Below the pieces are notes generated by a model. It ran no database searches. It saw only the letters and a program-made list of their open reading frames with translations, and was not told the DNA's origin. A DNA stretch of 38,374 bases. It comes from Polynucleobacter sp. 31A-FELB. Its GTDB lineage: Bacteria > Pseudomonadota > Gammaproteobacteria > Burkholderiales > Burkholderiaceae. Positions 25,914 through 35,093 of the stretch are shown here, piece by piece. Position 1 is the stretch's first letter. Each line of letters begins with the position of its first letter. The translations under genes and the position numbers were made by a program. Location: NCBI RefSeq assembly GCF_018882405.1, contig NZ_JACVOO010000020.1, forward strand, positions 1 to 38,374, in the 5' to 3' direction.

Positions 25914-28046
25914 TTATTGGGTCACTAAGCCACCATGGCGAAGTAGGGCATCAATGCTTGGCTCCCGACCTCTAAATGCTTTAAAGGACTCAGCAGCGGG
26001 GCGGCTACCACCCACCTCTAGAATTTCGGTCCGATAGCGCTTGCCTGTCTCAACGTCAAGGATGCTGCCTGTTAGCTTGGCTGACTCCTCAAAGGCGGCA
26101 TAAACGTCGGCCGAAAGTACTTCAGCCCATTTATAGCTGTAATAACCGGCAGCATAGCCGCCTGCAAAAATGTGACTAAAGGTATTGATCCAACGGGAGA
26201 GAGCTGGCTGAGGTATGACATTGAATTGATCTGCAATGCTCCTAGAGAGATCCAGCACAGCTTGTCCCTGAGCATTCTTGGGATCAAGGCTCGAGTGAAG
26301 GCGCCAATCGGTTAATGACATCACGACTTGGCGTAGCGTCATGTAACCGTTTTGGAAATTCTTCGCAGCGAGCATTTTGTTGAATAATTCCTTTGGAAGT
26401 GCCTTGCCAGTTTCAGCGTGAGCAGTCATCTTTTCCAAGACTTCCCATTCCCAGCAGAAGTTTTCCATAAACTGGCTTGGCAATTCGACGGCATCCCATT
26501 CGACGCCATTAATGCCGGATACGCCCAAAGCACTTACTTGCGTTAAGAGGTGATGCAAACCATGACCACTTTCATGGAAAAGGGTGATGACATCATCATG
26601 GGTGATGGTTGGTTGTCGTAGTACGCCATCTACTTTTACTGGCGGTGCAAAGTTGCATACTAAATACGCTACCGGGACTTGAATTTCACCATTTGGTAGT
26701 ACTCGACGACCACGCGCATCATCCATCCAGGCGCCACCGCGCTTGCCAGGTCTAGCATATGGGTCCAGGTAAAAATACGCAACGATCCGGTTCTCAGCAT
26801 TTTTAACTGAGAAGGATTGAACATCTGCATGCCATGTTGGAAGATCAGAACTCTCAATTTTCACGCCAAACAAAGTTTGAATGACGCCAAATAAGCCTTC
26901 CAATACTTTAGGTAAGGGGAAATATTGCTTCAGCTCATTTTCAGAAAATGCATAGCGCTCTTGCTTTAATCTTTCTGATGCAAAAGCAATATCCCATGGT
27001 TCCAATCCATCGGCAATGGCGAGTTCAGATTTGGCGAATGCTGAAAGCTCTTGCCAGTCCTTTAGGGCAAAGGGTTTTGCTTTCTGTGCAAAGTTGGTCA
27101 GGAAGACATCAACTTCCTCAACATCATTTGCCATCTTTGGAGCCAAACTTAGGGCTGCATAATTTTTAAATCCCAGCATGACCGCTTCTTCATCACGCAG
27201 TTTCAGCTGCTCGAGCATATTCTGGGTATTGTCCCAATCTATTTTTCCTTGAGCGTACTCGGGAGCCAATTCAGAAGCTCGCGTTACATAGGCTTCATAC
27301 ATGAGGCGGCGCAGAGACCGGTTCTCAGAGTACTGCATCACTGGATAATAGGATGGGAAATGCAATGAGAATGCCCAGCCTTGAAGCTTCTTCTGTTGGG
27401 CAAGATCAGCAGCTGCAGCGATCACATCTTCTGGCAAACCCTTTAAACCTGCTTCATCTGTAACGATATGCACGAAGCTATCCGTTGCATCCAAAACATG
27501 GTCAGAGAATGCTTTGCCTAACAATGCTTGCTCATCCTGAATCGCGGCGAAGCGGGGCTTTTGTGTATCAGCTAGCTCTGCACCGCCAAGACGAAAATCT
27601 CTTAATGAGTTTTCTATTACTTTTTTCTGGGCTGTTGATAGCTTTGCGTAACCAGGGCTTTGACTAAGTTCTTTGAACTTTTGATACAGCGCTATATTCT
27701 GACCCAGGCTAGAAAAAAATGCGGTTACCTTGGGCATCATCTCGCCGTAGGCTGCTCTGAGCTCTGGAGTATCTGCCACACTATTCAAGTGAGAGATCAC
27801 TCCCCACGATCTGCTAAGTGCTTCAGTTGCATCTTCAAGTGGCTCAAGTAAGTCATCCCAGCTTGCTGGAGTGCTTGGATCGACTGCATGAGTTACCGCC
27901 TTTTCTGCTTGATTTAATAAAAAATCAATCGCAGGCTCAATGTCTGAAGGTTTTACCTCGGAGTAGGTGCATATGCCTCTTCCGAATGAAATCAGAGGAT
28001 TCTTTTGGAGTTCAGCAGAAGGCTTTAAAAGTGTTGATGTAGTCAT
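25914..28046 (-). CDS. prlC: Oligopeptidase A (M3 family metallopeptidase)
   Basis: A 710-residue cytoplasmic zinc peptidase that degrades short peptides, including cleaved signal peptides. It has the M3 active site HESGHGLHHLL in the last third (HEXXH, with the third ligand Glu in the NGVEWDAVELPSQFMENF block just after) and the late YYSYKWAEVLSADVYAAFEE motif. Length is slightly over E. coli PrlC (680). The ribosome binding site is weak (AGGG next to ATG). It is the last gene of the minus-strand block HK-RR-folD-prlC. Confidence 0.94.
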   Translation of the reverse strand: MTTSTLLKPSAELQKNPLISFGRGICTYSEVKPSDIEPAIDFLLNQAEKAVTHAVDPSTPASWDDLLEPLEDATEALSRSWGVISHLNSVADTPELRAAYGEMMPKVTAFFSSLGQNIALYQKFKELSQSPGYAKLSTAQKKVIENSLRDFRLGGAELADTQKPRFAAIQDEQALLGKAFSDHVLDATDSFVHIVTDEAGLKGLPEDVIAAAADLAQQKKLQGWAFSLHFPSYYPVMQYSENRSLRRLMYEAYVTRASELAPEYAQGKIDWDNTQNMLEQLKLRDEEAVMLGFKNYAALSLAPKMANDVEEVDVFLTNFAQKAKPFALKDWQELSAFAKSELAIADGLEPWDIAFASERLKQERYAFSENELKQYFPLPKVLEGLFGVIQTLFGVKIESSDLPTWHADVQSFSVKNAENRIVAYFYLDPYARPGKRGGAWMDDARGRRVLPNGEIQVPVAYLVCNFAPPVKVDGVLRQPTITHDDVITLFHESGHGLHHLLTQVSALGVSGINGVEWDAVELPSQFMENFCWEWEVLEKMTAHAETGKALPKELFNKMLAAKNFQNGYMTLRQVVMSLTDWRLHSSLDPKNAQGQAVLDLSRSIADQFNVIPQPALSRWINTFSHIFAGGYAAGYYSYKWAEVLSADVYAAFEESAKLTGSILDVETGKRYRTEILEVGGSRPAAESFKAFRGREPSIDALLRHGGLVTQ

Positions 28047-28114
28047 CCCTATAGCTTAATGGACGATGCTAACTTTTGCTATTTAGACATCGATAGCCGA
28101 CCAGATGGAAAGGG

Positions 28115-28975
28115 CTAGTTAGACGGCTTAGCTGCTTTTTCTGCTGCTTCCAGGGTATTCATGAGCAGCATCGTAATAGTCATCGGGCCTACACCACCTG
28201 GTACAGGGGTAATCCAGCCAGCAACATATTGAGCGGCATCAAAATCCACGTCGCCACAAAGCTTGCCATCAGGCATGCGATTGATACCAACGTCAATTAC
28301 AACTGCGCCATTTTTCACCATATCGCCGGTAATCATTTTGGGTTTACCGGTAGCGACTACCAAAATGTCTGCATCTTTAGTATGGTGCGCTAAGTCACGA
28401 GTCTTGCTATTGCAAATCGTCACGGTAGCGCCAGCTTGCAATAAGAGCATTGCCATCGGCTTACCAACAATATTCGATGCACCTACGATCACTGCTCGCG
28501 CGCCGCGAATGGGGTATTCAATACTCTCTAGGATCTTCATGCAGCCATACGGCGTGCAGGGTTTGAATTCAGGCTGACCAACCATTAAGGCGCCAGCGTT
28601 AGCTACGTGAAAGCCATCTACATCTTTTTCTGGAGCAATTGCCTCTAGAACGCGCTCAGCCGCAATATGCTCAGGAAGAGGGAGTTGAACCAAGATTCCA
28701 TGAATGGCAGGGTCGGCATTTAGTGTTGCAATGCGAGCGAGTAATTCCTCTTCACCTAACTCAGCCGAGTAGCGCTCGAGCACAGAATGAAAACCAACAT
28801 CTTCACAGGCTTTTACTTTATTTCTGACATAAACCTGACTGGCAGGATTTTCGCCAACAACAAAAACGGCTAAACCGGGTCTAACGCCTTTAGCGGTGAC
28901 GATAGCTCCACGCGCTGCAATCTCAGTGCGTAATTTTTTAGATAGGGCGACGCCGTCGAGTAACTGTGCAGGCAT
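28115..28975 (-). CDS. folD: Methylenetetrahydrofolate dehydrogenase / cyclohydrolase
   Basis: A 286-residue bifunctional enzyme that interconverts methylene-, methenyl- and 10-formyl-tetrahydrofolate for purine and formyl-methionine synthesis. It shows [20 protein letters not shown] (with the catalytic Lys), [22 protein letters not shown], the dinucleotide loop [18 protein letters not shown], and [16 protein letters not shown]. Length is standard. It begins 7 bases after the FixJ-like regulator gene, clearly in the same transcript. Confidence 0.97.
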   Translation of the reverse strand: MPAQLLDGVALSKKLRTEIAARGAIVTAKGVRPGLAVFVVGENPASQVYVRNKVKACEDVGFHSVLERYSAELGEEELLARIATLNADPAIHGILVQLPLPEHIAAERVLEAIAPEKDVDGFHVANAGALMVGQPEFKPCTPYGCMKILESIEYPIRGARAVIVGASNIVGKPMAMLLLQAGATVTICNSKTRDLAHHTKDADILVVATGKPKMITGDMVKNGAVVIDVGINRMPDGKLCGDVDFDAAQYVAGWITPVPGGVGPMTITMLLMNTLEAAEKAAKPSN

Positions 28976-28982
28976 GGGGGAA

Positions 28983-29630
28983 TTAATTGGGTTGTGGGTC
29001 TGAGAGCGCTAAGCGGAGCAAGTCTGCAACGGTATTCACGTTGAGCTTTTCCATAATGTTGGCGCGGTGAGCCTCTACAGTTTTAATGGAGATACCGAGA
29101 TCATCCGCAATCTGCTTATTCAAGCGGCCCGCAACAATGCGCTCAAGCACTTGGCGCTCACGGCCAGTCAATTTGCTCAAGAGGCTTTGAGTAATCTTGC
29201 GTTGGCTGGCTTGTGAGTAATCAATACGCGCTTTAGCAAGCATACGATCTACCAAACCACAGAGATCATTTTCTTTAAATGGTTTTTCAATGAAATCTAC
29301 TGCGCCACGCTTCATAGTGGAGACTGCCATTGAAACATCACCGTGACCCGTGATGAAGGCAACTGGCATTGGCAGATTTTCACTAATTAAACGTTCTTGT
29401 AATTCAAGACCGGACATCCCTGACATACGGACATCCAAGATAGCGCATGAGATAGTAGATTTATCTGTGCTTTGCAGTGACTGCAAGAATCGTTCTGCGC
29501 TTGCATGGCAGCGAACAACATAACCATTGCTTTCTAGCAACCAGGTGAGGGAATCGCGGACTGCTTCGTCGTCATCCACAACATAAACCACTTCAGCTTG
29601 ATTGGGTTTGGTGGCGGCACTCATGTTCAT
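28983..29630 (-). CDS. FixJ-like two-component response regulator
   Basis: A 215-residue regulator. The receiver domain (about 14-128) has acidic residues D19-D20-D21, phospho-acceptor D66 in [12 protein letters not shown], and [11 protein letters not shown]. The LuxR/GerE-type helix-turn-helix (about 150-210) includes [20 protein letters not shown] and [14 protein letters not shown]. It is almost certainly phosphorylated by the PAS kinase encoded 37 bases upstream. Its target is unknown; the adjacent, divergent aceE promoter with an inverted repeat near -59 is the obvious candidate. A second Met at residue 3 is an alternative start. Confidence 0.92.
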   Translation of the reverse strand: MNMSAATKPNQAEVVYVVDDDEAVRDSLTWLLESNGYVVRCHASAERFLQSLQSTDKSTISCAILDVRMSGMSGLELQERLISENLPMPVAFITGHGDVSMAVSTMKRGAVDFIEKPFKENDLCGLVDRMLAKARIDYSQASQRKITQSLLSKLTGRERQVLERIVAGRLNKQIADDLGISIKTVEAHRANIMEKLNVNTVADLLRLALSDPQPN

Positions 29631-29667
29631 ATTAGGTCTCGCAGATAAATCTAAAAAAATGCATTAA

Positions 29668-32178
29668 TCAACTTTTCCCCTCGGAGCCTGGGGCATCAAG
29701 GGGTAATAGTATTGTAAAGGTGCAGCCCGACAGCTTTGTATGTTCTGCATCCATGTGATTTTTTGCCCAAAGACGACCCTGATGGGATTCAATAACGGAC
29801 CGGCAAATATTCAAACCCATGCCCATACCATCGTTTTTGGTGCTAAAAAAGGGCTCAAACATGCGTTCAATGACGGATTCTGCGATTCCAGCGCCAGTAT
29901 CGGTCACCTGAATACGAAGCATGGCTGGGAAGGTGCTGGTATCCAAATCAGCCGCAATCCGAACTGGAGGGGCTGACCAACGCGAAGAAAGGGGGTAAAC
30001 CTCTCTCAAGCTATCAAGGGAATTCTTTAGAAGATTAACCAATACCTGCAGAATTAAGACTGGATCAACATCGACCATTGGAAGATTTTCAGCAATTTCA
30101 GTGGCGATGCTGAGTCGATGGCGATGCGCCTCGATCTCGACGAGGCCAACCGCATCATTAATAATTTCACTGATATCGCATGATTTGCGTTGAGGCTCGC
30201 TGCGCTTCACAAATCCTTTGATACGTTGAATGATGGTGCCGGCTCTATGCGCTTGATCAGAGGCCTTTTCCAAAGCAGGAAGAATATCTTTCTGGGTGAC
30301 GGGATCTAGGTGACCTTGTAAACGTTTTGCTACACCCATGCAATAGTTGGAGATAGCTGCAAGCGGTTGATTTAATTCATGGGCCAATGAAGAGGCCATT
30401 TCACCCATCGTAGTTAAGCGGCTTGAAAATTGCATGCGCTCTTCTTGTTGGCGCGCCAAATCATCCGCTTCGATACGAATCGTAATATCGGTGGCAATCA
30501 GCAATTGCGCTAAATGCCCATCAACCCAGGGTACGAAACGTCTGCGAACTTCATACCATTTTGAAGTTCCCTTTGTTTCATCTAGCAGTTGAATTTCTTC
30601 CGACTCTGTTTCTTGATAAAGAGAAGAGGGTGGGGCACCCTCAGAAAGAGCTTGCAAGATATTTTGCTTGATATCGCCACCAGCTAAATCAAAATGCCCT
30701 TTAGCGGTATCGCCAAATCGTTCACGATAAAAGCGATTTGCAAAGAGTAATTCACCAGTCTCATTGGAGACTACCGATACTGCAGCATCCAGACCTTCTA
30801 AAACGGTAATGAAGCGTTCTTGTGAGGCGGCTAATTCTTCGCGAATTTTCTTTGGCTCAGAAATATCAATTAATGAAGTTACCCAGCCTGTTTGCTTACC
30901 CTTTTCATTAATCAAAGGTGAGATAAAGGTGCGAGTTTGAATGATCGAGCCATTGCGGTGGAGAATTGATCCTTCGATACCAAGCTTTTTTTCCTGGCTA
31001 AGCGCCAGCTTGAGTGCTTGGTTCATTTTCTCGGTGAGCTCAGTCTTTTGCCCTTCAGGCCAGAAGGCAAAGGGTGGGCTGAGTCCAATGAGTTCTTCCG
31101 CTGACCAGCCAGTCATCTCGCAAAAGGCCGGATTGACGTAGGTGATCGTCCTATTCATATCGTGCGCACGAATTCCCACTGGAGTGGAATTTTCCATTGC
31201 GCTACGGAAGTTAGTTTCTGCACGTAGGTTCGCTTCGGCTTCTTGCCGAACTTGCATCTGCTTTAGAACTGACCACAGACTCCAGATCACGAATGCGCTC
31301 AAACCTAGCACTACGCCGATCAACATTCTGAATGTCAGATTCGTAGCTGGTGGATAGGTATCAATACGCAAACTAATATTTGGACTGAGCACCCCTATGT
31401 CAAGACTGGTTTGATTACTAAATGCACGCTTGGGCGTATTTTTGTCTGATGAAATCGCTAAGACCTTGTCATCATCCGTAATTAGGGTGAATCGATACTG
31501 GCCTTTGAGTTCGCCAGGGATCATTTCTAGAATGCCCTGGGTTGTATATAAGACGGCAACCATGCCTTTAATTTCATTTCCAGAAATTTGCGGCACCGTT
31601 TGCCAAAATACATTCCGAATTTCTTTAGCAATTAACTCATCATTTGGAACCTCGAGCGCAATGAACTGACTGAATGCCGGTCTATTGGTAGCAGTGCTGA
31701 GTTCTAGTGTTTTTCTCAGTGCTTGATTAATGACGCCTGCGTTATTAACTTTATTAAACCAATCGGTTTTTAAGTTGTCCGGTGGAATTCTCCATTGGCG
31801 CTGGTTTGCTTCGTTAATCCAAACGATCTGAGCAATTTCATGATTACTTTGGAGAAGATTCTCGGCCTGAAGAATCGCGTTATCTTTTAGTTTTGCAGTA
31901 TCTCCGGCCCCGACATAATCGCGACCGATTGATTGCAGTACATCGGTATTGTTTGCAAAGCGCAATTGGATTCGTTGCTTTGCAAAAGAGAGCTCTCTAA
32001 ATAGTGCCGCCTCCTGCTGACTCTTTTCCTGAAGTTGTAGGGTGCCCATAATCACACCCATTACTACGGTAAATAGAACAATTGCTATTAATGGTGTGTA
32101 GACAAGCTTAAAACCCCGTATTCGACGGAGCCATTTCACAGGCTTGAGTTGCCAGATTGAAAACGCAATTTTTTTCAT
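29668..32178 (-). CDS. Membrane-bound PAS-domain sensor histidine kinase
   Basis: An 836-residue kinase. Membrane helices at about 27-48 and 285-308 flank a periplasmic sensing domain of about 235 residues. Two PAS domains follow (about 325-440, with the AFCEMTGWSAEELIGL motif, and 455-575). The HisKA domain has SSLAHELNQPLAAISNY (His600), and the ATPase domain has NLLKNSLDSL, DTGAGI and GMGMGLNICRS. The layout resembles FixL/DctB-type kinases, but no haem-binding PAS features were identified. The signal is unknown; its position opposite the pyruvate dehydrogenase operon suggests a link to carbon or redox state. Confidence 0.9.
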   Translation of the reverse strand: MKKIAFSIWQLKPVKWLRRIRGFKLVYTPLIAIVLFTVVMGVIMGTLQLQEKSQQEAALFRELSFAKQRIQLRFANNTDVLQSIGRDYVGAGDTAKLKDNAILQAENLLQSNHEIAQIVWINEANQRQWRIPPDNLKTDWFNKVNNAGVINQALRKTLELSTATNRPAFSQFIALEVPNDELIAKEIRNVFWQTVPQISGNEIKGMVAVLYTTQGILEMIPGELKGQYRFTLITDDDKVLAISSDKNTPKRAFSNQTSLDIGVLSPNISLRIDTYPPATNLTFRMLIGVVLGLSAFVIWSLWSVLKQMQVRQEAEANLRAETNFRSAMENSTPVGIRAHDMNRTITYVNPAFCEMTGWSAEELIGLSPPFAFWPEGQKTELTEKMNQALKLALSQEKKLGIEGSILHRNGSIIQTRTFISPLINEKGKQTGWVTSLIDISEPKKIREELAASQERFITVLEGLDAAVSVVSNETGELLFANRFYRERFGDTAKGHFDLAGGDIKQNILQALSEGAPPSSLYQETESEEIQLLDETKGTSKWYEVRRRFVPWVDGHLAQLLIATDITIRIEADDLARQQEERMQFSSRLTTMGEMASSLAHELNQPLAAISNYCMGVAKRLQGHLDPVTQKDILPALEKASDQAHRAGTIIQRIKGFVKRSEPQRKSCDISEIINDAVGLVEIEAHRHRLSIATEIAENLPMVDVDPVLILQVLVNLLKNSLDSLREVYPLSSRWSAPPVRIAADLDTSTFPAMLRIQVTDTGAGIAESVIERMFEPFFSTKNDGMGMGLNICRSVIESHQGRLWAKNHMDAEHTKLSGCTFTILLPLDAPGSEGKS

Positions 32179-32262
32179 GTAATCCGCTTATTTTGCCTTA
32201 TGGATTGCTTTCTACATGCAATTTGGCTGGATTCATATTTCTGATTGCGATGCAACAAAATA

Positions 32263-32293
32263 CCACATAGTGAGAAATACTATCATTATGTGG
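32263..32293. promoter_or_regulatory. Inverted repeat upstream of aceE, candidate operator
   Basis: CCACATAGTGA (32263-32273) and TCATTATGTGG (32283-32293) are inverted copies with one mismatch over 11 bases, separated by 9. The centre lies about 59 bases upstream of the predicted aceE start, where class I activators bind, and it is shared with the divergent kinase gene. The nearest regulator gene encodes a LuxR-type DNA-binding domain, whose sites are often symmetric, but the match is inference. Confidence 0.5.
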
Positions 32294-32301
32294 AAAATTG
32301 C

Positions 32302-32330
32302 TTGTTTACACCCATAGACCTTCCTAGAAT
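32302..32330 (+). promoter_or_regulatory. Sigma-70 type promoter of the aceE-aceF-lpdA operon
   Basis: TTGTTT (32302-32307) and TAGAAT (32325-32330) lie 17 bases apart. The -10 matches five of six positions while the -35 matches only TTG, as expected for an activator-dependent promoter. Start would be near 32337, with a 45-base leader ending in GGAGG before the ATG. Confidence 0.5.
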
Positions 32331-32381
32331 ATTGTCTATAGAGTGAATAAATAAGACCGATGTGAATAATGGAGGCAGTTT

Positions 32382-35078
32382 ATGGCAGCAGTTCCAGATC
32401 AAATTTTGGGTAGCGCAGGTAAGCAGGACGCGGATCCAGGTGAAACCCAAGAGTGGTTACAGGCGCTAGATGGCGTTATTCGGAATGAGGGTCCTGAGCG
32501 GGCTGCATATCTTATTGACCAGCAAATATCTCATGCACGAGTCAATGGGGTTAATCAACCGTTTCATGCTGAAACTCCTTACATCAATACGATTCCAGTA
32601 GAGCAGCAAGCACGCCTGCCTGGCGATCAAAACGTTGAGCATCGGATTCGATCCTATACACGTTGGAACGCAATGGCTATGGTTCTGCGTGCCAACAAAG
32701 ATACCAACGTGGGCGGACATATTTCTTCATTCCAGTCTGCAGCTACGTTATATGACGTTGGCTTTAACCATTTTTGGCATGCACCATCTCCAGAGCATGG
32801 TGGCGACCTGATATTTGTTCAGGGACACTCGGCACCAGGTGTTTATGCACGTGCTTACATGCTTGGCCGTTTATCCGAAGATCAACTTAACAATTTCCGT
32901 CAAGAAGTTGGCGGCAAGGGCATCTCTAGCTACCCACATCCTTGGTTGATGCCAGATTTCTGGCAATTCCCGACAGTGTCTATGGGCCTTGGCCCAATCA
33001 TGGCTATTTATCAAGCGCGATTTATGCGCTACATGCAGGACCGCGGATTTATTAAAGCAGAAGGTCGCAAAGTTTGGGCCTTCCTCGGTGACGGTGAGAC
33101 TGATGAGCCAGAATCACTTGGCGCTATTGGTATGGCTGGTCGTGAAAAATTAGATAACCTCATTTTTGTCGTCAACTGTAACTTGCAACGCCTTGATGGT
33201 CCTGTGCGCGGTAATGGCAAGATCATTCAGGAGCTCGAAGGCGAGTTCCGCGGCGCTGGTTGGAACGTCATTAAGGTTGTTTGGGGCGGTCATTGGGACG
33301 CCTTGTTTGCACGTGACAAAAAAGGCATCTTGATGCAGCGTCTTGGTGAAATCGTCGATGGTGAATACCAGACCATGAAGGCCAAGAACGGTTCCTATGT
33401 GCGTGAAATCGTATTCAACACTCCCGAATTAAAGTCTTTAGTAAGCGACTGGAGTGATGAGGAAATCTGGCAGCTCAATCGCGGCGGTCATGATCCTCAT
33501 AAAGTATTTGCTGCTTTCCATTCAGCTGTGAATCACAAGAATCAACCTACAGTTATTTTGGCCCACACTATTAAGGGTTACGGTATGGGTGGTTCAGGTG
33601 AGGCGATGAATATTGCCCACCAAGCTAAAAAGATGAACGCGGATGACGTACGTCGTTTCCGTGATCGTTTTGAGATCCCAGTGAAAGATGAGCAACTCGA
33701 TGAAATGCCTTTGGTGAAATTTGCTGAAGGTAGTGCCGAGCTTGAGTACATGAAAGCTCGTCGCCAAGAGTTAGGCGGCTATTTGCCACAGCGCCGTATG
33801 AAAGCTGAGAGCTTGCCAGTTCCAGCTTTAGATGTATTTGCACCTTTGCTGGAGGCAACTTCAGAAGGTCGTGAGATCTCTACAACAATGGCTTTCGTTC
33901 GCATCCTCAATACGATTGTGCGCGATAAGGTTTTAGGTAAGAGGGTGGTTCCAATTGTTCCCGATGAATCACGTACCTTTGGTATGGAAGGCATGTTCCG
34001 CCAATTAGGTATTTGGAATCAATTGGGTCAGCTCTATACCCCAGAAGATCATGATCAACTGATGTTCTATAAAGAGGATAAGACTGGTCAGATTTTGCAA
34101 GAAGGCATTAATGAAGCGGGTGGTATGTGCGACTGGATCGCTGCTGCAACTTCATACTCAACTCATGGCGTGCCGATGTTGCCTTTCTACATCTTCTATT
34201 CCATGTTTGGTTTCCAGCGTATTGGCGATCTCTGCTGGGCTGCTGGCGATATGCGTAGCCGCGGTTTCTTATTGGGCGGTACTGCCGGTAGAACAACTCT
34301 GAATGGTGAAGGCCTTCAGCATGAAGATGGCCACAGCCAAGTATGGAGTGCTGCTATTCCAAACTGCATTAGCTATGACCCTTCATTCTCATTTGAAGTT
34401 GCTGTGGTGATTCAGGATGGTATGCGTCGCATGCTAGCTGAACAAGAAGATGTCTATTACTACATCACTTTGATGAATGAAAACTATGCTCACCCAGCAA
34501 TGCCAAAGGGTGCTGAGCAAGACATCATTAAAGGTATGTACAAACTCAAATCCGTTGGTGATGCCAATGCAAAATTGCGCGTTCAACTGTTAGGTTCAGG
34601 AACCATTTTCCGTGAAGTAATTGAAGCTGCTGAGATCTTGCATAAAGACTGGGGTATTGCTTCTGATTTGTGGGGTTGCCCAAGCTTTACTGAGTTGGGT
34701 CGCGATTGGACTGCGGTTCATCGCAATAACCTTCTTAACCCAACAGCAGCACCAACTTTGTCTCATGTGGAGAAGTGCCTTAAAGATACTGTCGGACCAG
34801 TGATTGCTGCTACTGACTATGTTCGTTTGTTTGCCGAGCAAATTCGTCCAGCAATTCAGCATATGGGTCGTCGTTTCGAAGTGTTGGGCACCGATGGTTT
34901 TGGTCGCTCCGATACCCGCGAAAAATTACGCGACTTCTTTGAAGTAGATCGTCGCTGGGTTGTATTAACAGCGCTACGTTCATTAGTGGATGCTGGTCAG
35001 CTTGATCGTCAAAAACTAGCCGAGGCGATTAAGAAATACGAAATCGACATCACTAAACCAAACCCAATGATGGTTTGA
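32382..35078 (+). CDS. aceE: Pyruvate dehydrogenase E1 component (homodimeric)
   Basis: This 898-residue thiamine diphosphate enzyme decarboxylates pyruvate and passes the acetyl group to lipoyl-E2. Residues near 200-270 hold the cofactor motif GDGETDEPESLGAIGMAGRE ending in VVNCNLQRLDGPVRGN. KGYGMGGSGEAMNIAHQ and the GTAGRTTLNGEGLQHEDGHS loop near 640-660 are typical of the AceE type. Length matches E. coli AceE (887). A good GGAGG precedes the ATG. It heads the operon, with aceF 15 bases downstream. Confidence 0.98.
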   Translation: MAAVPDQILGSAGKQDADPGETQEWLQALDGVIRNEGPERAAYLIDQQISHARVNGVNQPFHAETPYINTIPVEQQARLPGDQNVEHRIRSYTRWNAMAMVLRANKDTNVGGHISSFQSAATLYDVGFNHFWHAPSPEHGGDLIFVQGHSAPGVYARAYMLGRLSEDQLNNFRQEVGGKGISSYPHPWLMPDFWQFPTVSMGLGPIMAIYQARFMRYMQDRGFIKAEGRKVWAFLGDGETDEPESLGAIGMAGREKLDNLIFVVNCNLQRLDGPVRGNGKIIQELEGEFRGAGWNVIKVVWGGHWDALFARDKKGILMQRLGEIVDGEYQTMKAKNGSYVREIVFNTPELKSLVSDWSDEEIWQLNRGGHDPHKVFAAFHSAVNHKNQPTVILAHTIKGYGMGGSGEAMNIAHQAKKMNADDVRRFRDRFEIPVKDEQLDEMPLVKFAEGSAELEYMKARRQELGGYLPQRRMKAESLPVPALDVFAPLLEATSEGREISTTMAFVRILNTIVRDKVLGKRVVPIVPDESRTFGMEGMFRQLGIWNQLGQLYTPEDHDQLMFYKEDKTGQILQEGINEAGGMCDWIAAATSYSTHGVPMLPFYIFYSMFGFQRIGDLCWAAGDMRSRGFLLGGTAGRTTLNGEGLQHEDGHSQVWSAAIPNCISYDPSFSFEVAVVIQDGMRRMLAEQEDVYYYITLMNENYAHPAMPKGAEQDIIKGMYKLKSVGDANAKLRVQLLGSGTIFREVIEAAEILHKDWGIASDLWGCPSFTELGRDWTAVHRNNLLNPTAAPTLSHVEKCLKDTVGPVIAATDYVRLFAEQIRPAIQHMGRRFEVLGTDGFGRSDTREKLRDFFEVDRRWVVLTALRSLVDAGQLDRQKLAEAIKKYEIDITKPNPMMV

Positions 35079-35093
35079 TCAGAGACAGATACT

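Noticed and set aside
25899..25930. GCTTAG/CTAAGC repeat between xthA and prlC as a shared terminator.
   Set aside because: Only six pairs with a 20-base loop and no T-run on either strand.
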